A DNA stretch of 27,909 nt from Clostridium sp. CAG:1013 (GTDB lineage: Bacteria > Bacillota > Clostridia > Oscillospirales > Acutalibacteraceae), in the NCBI GenBank assembly GCA_000432995.1, contig HF972658.1:2287-30195 (forward strand), given 5' to 3'. The notes under the pieces were generated by a model. The model was not told the DNA's origin. It saw nothing but the letters and a program-made list of their open reading frames with translations, and did no database searches. Of this stretch, positions 1-6,265 are shown in pieces (within the stretch, counting starts at the first letter, position 1; each line of letters starts with the position of its first letter). The translations under genes and the position numbers were made by a program.

Positions 1-2
1 CC

Positions 3-1649
3 AAGCGCACCGGCTACCGCCTGCGAGTGGTGAGTTTGGATGGCCAGGTGGTCAACGCCGGCGGCTCCCTGACCGGCGGCTCCAAGGGGCGGAATTCCGG
101 ACTGTTGAACCGTGCCTCGGAGATCCAGCGAGTGCGGGAGAAAGCTGCTGCCCTGGAGGAGAAGGCCAAAGCCGCCGAGCAGGAGTTCCGCCAGCGGCAG
201 GAGGAGCTTTCCGCCTGTGAGGGCGAGCTGGAAGCCGCTCGGGGAGAATTTTCTTCCGCTCAGGAGGAGCTGATCCGCATCAAATCCGAGAGTTCCCGGG
301 TGAGTCGGGAGCTGGAACAACTGGCGGAAAACGCCGCCAACCTGGAACGGGAGCGTACCGACTCCGCCGGCCGTCTGAAAGAGCTGGGAGAGCGGGAGCA
401 GGAGATCCGAAAAGCCATTACCCAGCTGGAAGAGCAGGTGGCCCAAGGGGAAGAGGAGAACAAAAAGCTGTCCGGCAGCCGGGAGGAACAGATGGCCCGA
501 TGCGAGGACATTTCTCAAACCATCCAGGAGATCCGGATGGGAGAATTCTCCGCCCAGAAAGATCGTGACGCACTGGCCGCCGCGGTGGCGGGTCTGGAGG
601 AGCGCAAGCGGGATTCCGCAGGCGCGTTGACTCGACTGCAGCAGGAGATCCAGGAGCTGGAGGAGAAAAACGCCCAGCTGGAGGAACAGCGCTGGCAGGT
701 ACTCTCCCAGGCGGAGGCCCTGCGAAAGCAGGCGGAAGATACCCGCCAGGATCTGAAATCCATGGGAGAGAAGCGGGCCGCTTTGGAGCAGGAAGCCGCC
801 AAACTCCGGGAACGAGAGCGGGAAGTCACCTCCCAGCGTGAAAACGTGGGCCACGAGCTGGCCAGGCTCCAGGAGCGGTCGGAAAACCTGCAAAAGGAAT
901 ACGACACCATCCTGTCCCGACTGTGGGAGGAGTACGAACTTACCCGCCGGGAAGCGGAAGAAGTGGGGGAGAAGATCCAGGATCTGCCCACCGCCCAGCG
1001 CCGTTTGCAGGAGCTGAAAAATAAGATCAAAGCCTTGGGCGCCGTGAACGTGGGCGCCGTGGTAGAATATGAGGAAGTATCCCAGCGGTATGAGTTTTTA
1101 AAGACTCAGATCGGGGATGTGGAAAAATCCAAAGCGGAACTGCTGAACCTGATCCAGGACCTGACAAAGCACATGCGTCAGCAGTTTACGGAGCGCTTCC
1201 AGCAGATCAACGAGAACTTCGGCCAGATCTTCCGGGAGCTGTTCGGGGGCGGCACGGGCACTCTGTCCTTTACCGACGAAAGCGACGTGCTCACCTCCGG
1301 TATTGAGATCAAGGTGCATCCTCCGGGGAAGATCGTTACCCATATCGAGTCTTTGTCCGGCGGCGAGAAGGCGCTGGTGGCTATCTCCATCTACTTTGCC
1401 ATCATGCGGGTGAACCCGCCTCCCTTCTGCGTGCTGGACGAGATCGAGGCCGCCCTGGACGACGTGAACGTGGCACGTTTTGCCCAGTACCTGCGGCGGA
1501 TGAGCAAAAATTCCCAGTTCATCACCATCACCCACCGCCGGGGTACTATGGAAGGCTCGGACATGCTCTACGGCGTCACCATGCAGGATCAGGGCATCTC
1601 CAAGCTGCTGGCCCTGCGTACGGAGGAAGCCGCAGAGTTCGGCACATAA
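3..1649 (+). CDS. smc: Chromosome partition protein SMC, C-terminal half (5' end outside window)
   Basis: This is the C-terminal 548 residues of the SMC ATPase, which with ScpA and ScpB condenses and segregates chromosomes. The frame is open from base 3, so the real start lies upstream; the GTG at base 27 is not a start. The first codons match the end of the hinge (LDGQVVNAGGSLTGGS). A long Glu/Gln/Arg-rich coiled coil follows, to about base 1020. The C-terminal ATPase head has the ABC signature LSGGEKALVA (about 1351-1380) and Walker B FCVLDEIEAALDD (about 1426-1464), followed by a THRRGTME segment. A full SMC is about 1,190 residues, so roughly half is present. It lies 36 bases upstream of ftsY, the usual Firmicutes order. 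No frameshift is visible. Confidence 0.97.
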   Translation, partial: KRTGYRLRVVSLDGQVVNAGGSLTGGSKGRNSGLLNRASEIQRVREKAAALEEKAKAAEQEFRQRQEELSACEGELEAARGEFSSAQEELIRIKSESSRVSRELEQLAENAANLERERTDSAGRLKELGEREQEIRKAITQLEEQVAQGEEENKKLSGSREEQMARCEDISQTIQEIRMGEFSAQKDRDALAAAVAGLEERKRDSAGALTRLQQEIQELEEKNAQLEEQRWQVLSQAEALRKQAEDTRQDLKSMGEKRAALEQEAAKLREREREVTSQRENVGHELARLQERSENLQKEYDTILSRLWEEYELTRREAEEVGEKIQDLPTAQRRLQELKNKIKALGAVNVGAVVEYEEVSQRYEFLKTQIGDVEKSKAELLNLIQDLTKHMRQQFTERFQQINENFGQIFRELFGGGTGTLSFTDESDVLTSGIEIKVHPPGKIVTHIESLSGGEKALVAISIYFAIMRVNPPPFCVLDEIEAALDDVNVARFAQYLRRMSKNSQFITITHRRGTMEGSDMLYGVTMQDQGISKLLALRTEEAAEFGT

Positions 1650-1685
1650 AGTCAACACCATTCCATTATAGAGAGGAAGAAAGCT

Positions 1686-2864
1686 ATGGGCTTCTTTGAC
1701 AAGATCCGAGAGGGTTTAAAAAAGACCCGGGACAACATCAGCGGGCAGATCACCCAGATGGTCAATTCCTTCACCAAGATCGACGAGGACCTGTTCGAGG
1801 AGCTGGAGGAGCTGCTGGTGATGGGTGACGTGGGAGTGAACACCGCGGAATACATCTGCGACCAGCTCCGGAAAAAGATCAAGGAGAAGGGCATCACAGA
1901 TCCCAGCCTCATCATGGGCGAGCTGAAAGCTATTGTGGCAGAGATGCTCCAGGGGGACGACACCCTCCACATCTCCACCAAGCCCTCCATCATTTTGGTC
2001 ATCGGCGTCAACGGTGTGGGTAAGACCACCACCATTGGCAAACTGGCCTCCCGTTTAAAGGGCGAGGGCAAGTCAGTGATACTGGGCGCGGCGGACACCT
2101 TCCGAGCGGCGGCTATTGAGCAGCTGGAAGTTTGGGCAGAGCGGGCTGGCGTGCCTCTCATCAAGCATAAAGAGGGGGCCGACCCTGCCGCTGTGGTATT
2201 CGACACCATCGCCGCGGCAAAAGCCAGAAACTGCGATGTGATCATCTGTGACACCGCCGGGCGGCTGCACAACAAAAAGAACCTGATGGACGAGCTGGGG
2301 AAGATCTCTCGTGTCATCGACCGGGAACTGCCTGGCTGCGACCGAGAGACACTGCTGGTTCTGGACGCCGCCACAGGTCAGAACGCTGTGAACCAGGCCA
2401 AGGAATTCCAGAGCGCCGCGGGGATCACCGGTATCGTGCTCACCAAGCTGGACGGCACCCCCAAGGGTGGTGTGGTGCTGCCTATCAAGCAGGACCTGGG
2501 TCTGCCGGTGAAGTTCATCGGCGTGGGAGAGCAGGTGGACGACTTGCAGCCCTTTGACGCTGCTTCTTTCGCCGACGCCTTGTTCGACAATCAGGTAGAC
2601 GACACTCCCGCCTTTGCCGAGGACCGGGAGCAGGCGGAGCTGGAAGCTATGGCTCAGGCGGAAGAGGAGCGGCAGGAAGCCCAGCTTATTTCCGAAGAAC
2701 TGCTGGAAGAGGCTGACCCTGAGGAGGTCCTGTCTGAGGAGAGCTTGATCTCCGATATCGACGCCATGCTGGAAGAACAGCCGGAGGAAGAGCCGGCAGA
2801 AGAGCAACCTGAAAAGAAGAAGCGACGGTTCTGGCCCTTTGGCCGGAAGCGGGACGAGGAATAA
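1686..2864 (+). CDS. ftsY: Signal recognition particle receptor FtsY with acidic C-terminal extension
   Basis: FtsY is the GTPase receptor that docks SRP-ribosome complexes at the membrane for co-translational insertion. The 392-residue protein starts almost directly with the N domain (residues 1-95). The G domain follows, with P-loop GVNGVGKTTT (107-116), DTFRAAAIEQL (137-147), DTAGRL (189-194), TKLDGTPKGG (253-262) and the closing GVGEQVDDL segment (279-287). The NG core ends near residue 300, where Bacillus subtilis FtsY also ends. Here about 90 more residues follow: a Glu/Asp-rich stretch (304-375) and a basic-aromatic end, KKKRRFWPFGRKRDEE. Many other FtsY proteins instead carry the acidic region at the N-terminus. 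The start ATG has a GAGAGGAAG ribosome-binding site. It follows smc and precedes rdgB. Confidence 0.97.
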   Translation: MGFFDKIREGLKKTRDNISGQITQMVNSFTKIDEDLFEELEELLVMGDVGVNTAEYICDQLRKKIKEKGITDPSLIMGELKAIVAEMLQGDDTLHISTKPSIILVIGVNGVGKTTTIGKLASRLKGEGKSVILGAADTFRAAAIEQLEVWAERAGVPLIKHKEGADPAAVVFDTIAAAKARNCDVIICDTAGRLHNKKNLMDELGKISRVIDRELPGCDRETLLVLDAATGQNAVNQAKEFQSAAGITGIVLTKLDGTPKGGVVLPIKQDLGLPVKFIGVGEQVDDLQPFDAASFADALFDNQVDDTPAFAEDREQAELEAMAQAEEERQEAQLISEELLEEADPEEVLSEESLISDIDAMLEEQPEEEPAEEQPEKKKRRFWPFGRKRDEE

Positions 2865-2886
2865 ACACCGGGAAAGGATGGGGGAA

Positions 2887-3459
2887 ATGAAAATTGTGAT
2901 CGCCACCCACAACAAGGGGAAGATCGTAGAATTCAAGCGGATGCTGGAGCCCATGGGCATCGAAGTGGTGACGGCGGAGCTGTCCGAGCCTGAGGAGACT
3001 GGCAAGACCTTTGGGGAGAACGCCTTCATCAAGGCGGAATCCGCCTGCAAGGAAACGGGCCTGCCAGCTGTGGCAGACGACTCCGGTCTTTGCGTGGACT
3101 ATCTGGACGGGGCACCGGGGATCTACTCCGCCCGGTTCGCAGAGCCTGGCAAACGGCGTCTGACAGTGCTGGAGAAGCTCCAGGGCGTACCGGAAGAGCA
3201 GCGAGGCGCCCATTTCGTCAGCGCGGTGTGCTGCGTGTTCCCCAACGGGGACCGGATCGACGCTGAGGGCAAATGCTTCGGTACCATCGCTTTTGAGTCT
3301 CGGGGGGAGAACGGCTTTGGGTACGATTCCATTTTCGTCCAGGACGGCCGCACCTTCGGGGAGATGACCGACGAGGAAAAGGACGCCCGCAGCCATCGTG
3401 GCAAGGCCTTTGCGAAATTTGAGGAGAAACTTCGGGAATACCTAAACAAGAAGGGGTGA
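2887..3459 (+). CDS. rdgB: XTP/dITP pyrophosphatase (RdgB/HAM1 family)
   Basis: This enzyme hydrolyses dITP, XTP and related non-canonical purine triphosphates to monophosphates, keeping them out of DNA and RNA. The 190-residue protein begins with the family motif IATHNKGKIVEFKRML. It then shows FGENAFIKAESAC, VADDSGLCVDYLDGAPGIYSAR (read as two adjacent motifs, ending SAR), GFGYDSIFV and the C-terminal SHRGKAF motif. These cover the substrate-binding Asn/Lys, the catalytic Asp and the Ser-His-Arg motif. I chose the ATG at 2887 because AAAGGATG (2873-2880) is well placed before it. An in-frame ATG at 2878 overlaps that site, and the frame stays open back to 2839 inside ftsY. The start lies 22 bases after the ftsY stop, consistent with one operon. 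Confidence 0.96.
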   Translation: MKIVIATHNKGKIVEFKRMLEPMGIEVVTAELSEPEETGKTFGENAFIKAESACKETGLPAVADDSGLCVDYLDGAPGIYSARFAEPGKRRLTVLEKLQGVPEEQRGAHFVSAVCCVFPNGDRIDAEGKCFGTIAFESRGENGFGYDSIFVQDGRTFGEMTDEEKDARSHRGKAFAKFEEKLREYLNKKG

Positions 3460-3464
3460 GCCCC

Positions 3465-3932
3465 ATGAAAAACTATTGCGGCCTGGACTGTGCCAAGTGT
3501 CCCGCTGTGGACAACTGTCCCGGATGCGTCGCCACTGAGGGAAAACCCTACGGGGGCACCTGCGTGCTGGGAGAGTGCGGCAAGGCGGAAGGCTGTTCCG
3601 CTCCCGGCAGCTGTTTTTCCGGGAAGTGCCCTTTGAAGGAAAAGCTCTGTCAGGAGTTTAACCAGCTGAACATCCCCGACATGGAGAAGGTCACGGACCT
3701 GAACGCCTTGCCTGGGTTCTATATCAATTTGGAGTACACCCTGCCCGGTGGACAGAAGGTAAAGTTCTGGGACGACAAACGGGTGTATCTGGGAAACCAG
3801 ATTTGCAAACAAGACGGCAGTGGCCGGTGCTTTGGCCTTACCGCTGATGAAAACCACCTGCTGGTGTGCGAATACGGCGACAACGGCTCCGATCCGGAGA
3901 TCGTGGCCTATCAGCGGCGAAATAAGAAATGA
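3465..3932 (+). CDS. Cys-rich DUF3795-like protein
   Basis: This is a 155-residue protein of unknown function. Its first 62 residues hold 11 cysteines (5, 9, 12, 18, 21, 33, 38, 44, 50, 55, 62), opening with CGLDCAKC and CPGC pairs. That pattern resembles the DUF3795 family of clostridial Cys-rich proteins, which probably bind zinc or an Fe-S cluster; the metal is inference. The C-terminal half is mixed alpha/beta with three more cysteines and no motif I know. The ATG at 3465 is preferred because AAGGGGTGAG lies just upstream. A GTG at 3456 would overlap the rdgB stop by 4 bases. It sits in the operon between rdgB and yhbY. The family call is moderate; that it is a real gene is very likely. 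Confidence 0.8.
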   Translation: MKNYCGLDCAKCPAVDNCPGCVATEGKPYGGTCVLGECGKAEGCSAPGSCFSGKCPLKEKLCQEFNQLNIPDMEKVTDLNALPGFYINLEYTLPGGQKVKFWDDKRVYLGNQICKQDGSGRCFGLTADENHLLVCEYGDNGSDPEIVAYQRRNKK

Positions 3933-3948
3933 CACAGGAGAATGAGTT

Positions 3949-4245
3949 ATGTTAACCAGTAAACAGCGCGCGTATCTCCGCTCTTTGGCGGTGAACGAGG
4001 ACACCATTTTGATGATGGGCAAGTCCGGCATGAGCCCGGAGCTTGTAAAGCAGGCAGATGACGCCCTGGAAAAGCGGGAGCTGATCAAGGGCAGAGTGTT
4101 GCCGGAATCCTCCCCCATGACCTCCCGAGAGGCGGCTGAGGAGATTGCCCGGCAGACGAACAGTGACGTGGTCCAGGTGATCGGGTCCCGGTTCGTGCTC
4201 TACCGCAGAAAGAAAAAGGATCCCAAGATCGTACTGCCCCGCTGA
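3949..4245 (+). CDS. yhbY: YhbY-type ribosome-associated RNA-binding protein (CRM domain)
   Basis: This is a 98-residue single CRS1/YhbY (CRM) domain protein, the full family length. It begins LTSKQRAYLRSLA and carries the GxxG-type RNA-binding loop MGKSG (residues 23-27), followed by ELVKQADDALEKRELIKGRVL and the C-terminal GSRFVLYRRKKKDP strand with a basic tail. Family members bind pre-50S ribosomal particles and act in large-subunit assembly; this role is from family knowledge. The start ATG follows CAGGAG. It lies between the DUF3795-like gene and nadD, the common order yhbY-nadD-yqeK-rsfS in Firmicutes. Confidence 0.95.
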   Translation: MLTSKQRAYLRSLAVNEDTILMMGKSGMSPELVKQADDALEKRELIKGRVLPESSPMTSREAAEEIARQTNSDVVQVIGSRFVLYRRKKKDPKIVLPR

Positions 4246-4258
4246 AGGGGGGAGACCG

Positions 4259-5458
4259 TTGAAAACAGGCGTTTACGGCGGGACCTTTAACCCCATTCAT
4301 CGGGGACATATCCACTTGTTGGAGGAGTTCACCAAACGGCTTTCTTTGGACCGGGTGCTGTTGATCCCCACCCGGGTGCCGCCTCATAAGGCCGCCCCGG
4401 ATCTGGCCAGTGGCCAGGACCGGCTCCAGATGTGCCGGTTGGCTGTGGGGGACAGGCCCCACCTGCAAATTTCCGATATTGAGATGCGCCGGGAGGGGAA
4501 AAGCTTCACCGCCGAGACCTTGGAGGAGCTCCACGAACTGTTTCCCCAGGATGAGTTTTACCTGCTCATGGGGGAGGACATGTTCCTGACGGTGGAGCAC
4601 TGGTACCGGCCGGAGACTATTTTCTCCCTGGCGGCAGTGTGCGCCACTCCCCGAAGCCTTCACGGCATGGGGAAGCTTCAAATGAAGAAGGACGAGTACC
4701 AGATCCGGTACGGCGCGCGGTGCTTTCTGGAGGATATCCCTTACCTGCCTGTGTCCTCCACTCAGGTGCGGGAATGGGTGGCCCTGGGAAAGGACATCAC
4801 CTCACTGGTGCCGGAAGCGGTGGCGGGCTACATTCAGGAACGAGGCATTTACAGGAAAGGACGGGAGACCATGGATTTTTCCCAGCTTGAGGCGGAAGTA
4901 AAGACCCACCTGACGGAGCGCCGGTTCTACCACAGTCAGTGCGTGGCCGAGGAAGCGGTCCGATTGGCTGAGCGGTACGGTGCCAACGTGGAAAAGGCCC
5001 GTTTGGCGGGGATCCTCCACGATATCATGAAGGATACGCCTCCGGAGGAACAGTTGAAAATACTGACGGATTCTGGTATAATACTCAGCGATACCCAGCA
5101 GCGTAATCGAAAGCTGTGGCACGCTCTTTCCGGGGCGGCCTACATCCGGAATAAGCTGGGGATCACGGACTGCGAGATCGTCAGCGCGGTGGAATGCCAC
5201 ACCAGCGGCAAGGGGAATATGACCCTCTTGGATAAGGTGCTGTTCGTGGCGGATTACATCTCCGCCGACCGGGATTACCCCGGGGTGGAGGAAATGCGCC
5301 GGCTTGCGGAGAGCAGCCTGGAGGAAGCCATGGTGGAGGGCATCCGCTTTACCGTGGACGAGCTGATGGGCCAAGATCTGCCGGTGGCGGCGGAGTCCAT
5401 CGACGCGTATAACGACGCGATTTTCACCTTACAGAAGGAAAAGGAGCAACAGCCATGA
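4259..5458 (+). CDS. nadD: Fused nicotinate-nucleotide adenylyltransferase NadD and YqeK-type HD phosphohydrolase
   Basis: One 399-residue open frame joins two enzymes usually encoded by adjacent genes. Residues 1-200 are NadD, which adenylates nicotinate mononucleotide in NAD synthesis: GGTFNPIHRGH (7-17), the PPHK region (41-44) and the VSSTQVR nucleotide motif (165-171). Residues 205-399 are a YqeK-like HD domain, a family known to hydrolyse diadenosine tetraphosphate symmetrically. It has H225, the HD pair H254-D255, H288, H314 (ECHTSGKG) and D332 in FVADYIS. The start is TTG at 4259, preceded by AAGGGGGGAG; no ATG is near. No stop separates the halves, but a good ribosome-binding site and ATG occur at the junction. 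The stop overlaps the rsfS start by 4 bases. Confidence 0.95.
   Translation: MKTGVYGGTFNPIHRGHIHLLEEFTKRLSLDRVLLIPTRVPPHKAAPDLASGQDRLQMCRLAVGDRPHLQISDIEMRREGKSFTAETLEELHELFPQDEFYLLMGEDMFLTVEHWYRPETIFSLAAVCATPRSLHGMGKLQMKKDEYQIRYGARCFLEDIPYLPVSSTQVREWVALGKDITSLVPEAVAGYIQERGIYRKGRETMDFSQLEAEVKTHLTERRFYHSQCVAEEAVRLAERYGANVEKARLAGILHDIMKDTPPEEQLKILTDSGIILSDTQQRNRKLWHALSGAAYIRNKLGITDCEIVSAVECHTSGKGNMTLLDKVLFVADYISADRDYPGVEEMRRLAESSLEEAMVEGIRFTVDELMGQDLPVAAESIDAYNDAIFTLQKEKEQQP
4853..4873 (+). promoter_or_regulatory. Possible internal ribosome-binding site and start codon for a separate YqeK
   Basis: AGGAAAGG (4853-4860) and GGGAG (4863-4867) precede an in-frame ATG at 4871, which is codon 205 of the fused nadD-yqeK frame, at the linker between domains. 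Translation from here would give a 195-residue stand-alone YqeK, the normal family length. The spacing is good, but use of this start is inference. Confidence 0.45.
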
Positions 5459-5811
5459 CGTCTTTGGAACTGGCAAAAAAGGCGGCCGCTTTTCTGGACA
5501 ACAAGAAAGCGGAGAAGCTCAACGTGATAGAGATCGAGAACATTTCCAGCCTGGCGGACTATTTCGTCATCGCCACCGGTAATAACACTACCCATGTGCG
5601 TGCCCTGGCGGATGAGCTGGACGAGAAACTGAAAGCCGAGGGTTTGGCCCCTGCCCGGATGGAGGGCTACCGGTCCAATTCCTGGATCCTGCTGGACTAC
5701 GGCAATGTGGTAGTGCATGTGTTCACTCAGGAAGGCCGTGATTTCTACGACCTGGACCGTCTGTGGGCCGACGGCAAAAAGCTGGATTGGCAAACCGCCG
5801 AAAACGCGTAA
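5455..5811 (+). CDS. rsfS: Ribosomal silencing factor RsfS
   Basis: RsfS binds ribosomal protein uL14 on the 50S subunit and blocks subunit joining when nutrients are scarce. The 118-residue protein has the family hallmarks ADYFVIATGNNTTHVRALAD (38-57), the GYRSNSWILLDYG segment, and VVHVFTQEGRDFYDLDRLW. Its ATG overlaps the nadD-yqeK stop in an ATGA junction, so it is probably translationally coupled. It is the last gene of the first operon. The stop codon falls within the first bases of a GTAAAAGTT repeat. Confidence 0.97.
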   Translation: MTSLELAKKAAAFLDNKKAEKLNVIEIENISSLADYFVIATGNNTTHVRALADELDEKLKAEGLAPARMEGYRSNSWILLDYGNVVVHVFTQEGRDFYDLDRLWADGKKLDWQTAENA

Positions 5812-5867
5812 AAGTTTTTGGTCCAACTTTTTTCAAAAAGTTGGCGGAGTTTGAGGCGGAGCCTCAA
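5808..5867. repeat. GTAAAAGTT hairpin repeat, copy 1, with a second hairpin
   Basis: The element begins GTAAAAGTTTTTGG, sharing GTAA with the rsfS stop. It contains a perfect 10-bp stem with a 2-base loop (5823-5832 pairing with 5835-5844). A second perfect 7-bp stem with loop GGA follows (5851-5857 with 5861-5867). AACTTTT (5825-5831) can pair either with AAAAGTT (5811-5817) on its left or with the AAAAGTT on its right, giving two exclusive folds. No U-tract follows, so it is not a classic terminator. It is related to the copies at 6038, 6211 and 17021. Confidence 0.75.
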
Positions 5868-6205
5868 GGTCTTAAAAACGGCGCAGCCGAAAAGAAAAGC
5901 AGGGGCAAAGCTGCACGCGGCGCTGCTCCCCGGTGGGGAGCGCCCAGCGCTGACCGAACCGGCAGGTGAGAGCCGAAGGACGGTAGGCGCCTGCCCCGTA
6001 CGGCAAAAAGCAAACCAAAAGTCTGCTGAATCGCGACGTAAAAGTTCTTTTCCTGCTTTCTTTTCAAAAGGTAGTTGTCGATTTGGAAAGAGACGTTTTC
6101 CGCAGACATTGTATGAACGCGCCCGCTAGGGTGAGTAAGCGCAGCGCACGTTTCTCGGCTGCCGCCTCGGTCGGTGCTAGACGGTGCCCACCGGGCACCA
6201 GCACC
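5868..6205. other. Gene-free GC-rich stretch with several hairpins (with repeat copy 2 inside)
   Basis: I see no credible gene here. Short open frames in this stretch give Arg/Ser/Ala-rich peptides without family features. Directly visible hairpins are GCTCCCC-GGT-GGGGAGC (5925-5941), GGCAGG pairing with CCTGCC (5961-5966 with 5990-5995), and a two-part stem in which GGTGCT (6173-6178) pairs with AGCACC (6200-6205) around GGTGCCC-ACC-GGGCACC (6183-6199). The density of perfect stems suggests either a structured RNA or a mosaic of mobile repeat fragments. Which of these it is cannot be decided from one copy. Confidence 0.6.
6038..6074. repeat. GTAAAAGTT hairpin repeat, copy 2 (degenerate)
   Basis: It begins GTAAAAGTTCTTT like copy 3 and continues into CCTGCTTTCTTTTCAAAAGG. 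The inverted arms are imperfect, leaving only a short CTTTTCAAAAG core. It has the same direction as copies 1 and 3. Confidence 0.65.
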
Positions 6206-6210
6206 GCGAT

Positions 6211-6250
6211 GTAAAAGTTCTTTGCCTACTTTCTTTCAAGAAAGTAGGGG
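6211..6250. repeat. GTAAAAGTT hairpin repeat, copy 3, abutting the leuS ribosome-binding site
   Basis: GTAAAAGTTCTTTG is followed by a perfect 11-bp stem with a TC loop (6225-6235 pairing with 6238-6248). The 3' arm ends in GGGG, which runs straight into the GGGGAAAGG Shine-Dalgarno of leuS (6247-6255). If the hairpin forms in the mRNA it would sit against, and partly overlap, the ribosome-binding site. Confidence 0.7.
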
Positions 6251-6265
6251 AAAGGTTTGATAAAG

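Noticed and set aside
2073..4118. Long antisense frames opposite ftsY, rdgB and yhbY
   Set aside because: No ribosome-binding sites or recognisable domains, and the plus-strand genes are certain.
4859..4873. Frameshift or split between nadD and yqeK
   Set aside because: The frame is continuous and both halves keep their motifs, so it is reported as a fusion with a possible internal start, not as a broken gene.
5818..6129. 103-codon plus-strand frame in the repeat region
   Set aside because: It runs through three different hairpins, has no ribosome-binding site, and gives an Arg/Ser/Lys-rich product typical of translated repeat DNA.
6190..6210. T-box-like CACCGCG near leuS
   Set aside because: Only the last seven bases resemble the T-box sequence; the rest of the bulge, the specifier stem and a GC-rich terminator are missing, and the bases belong to a perfect local hairpin.
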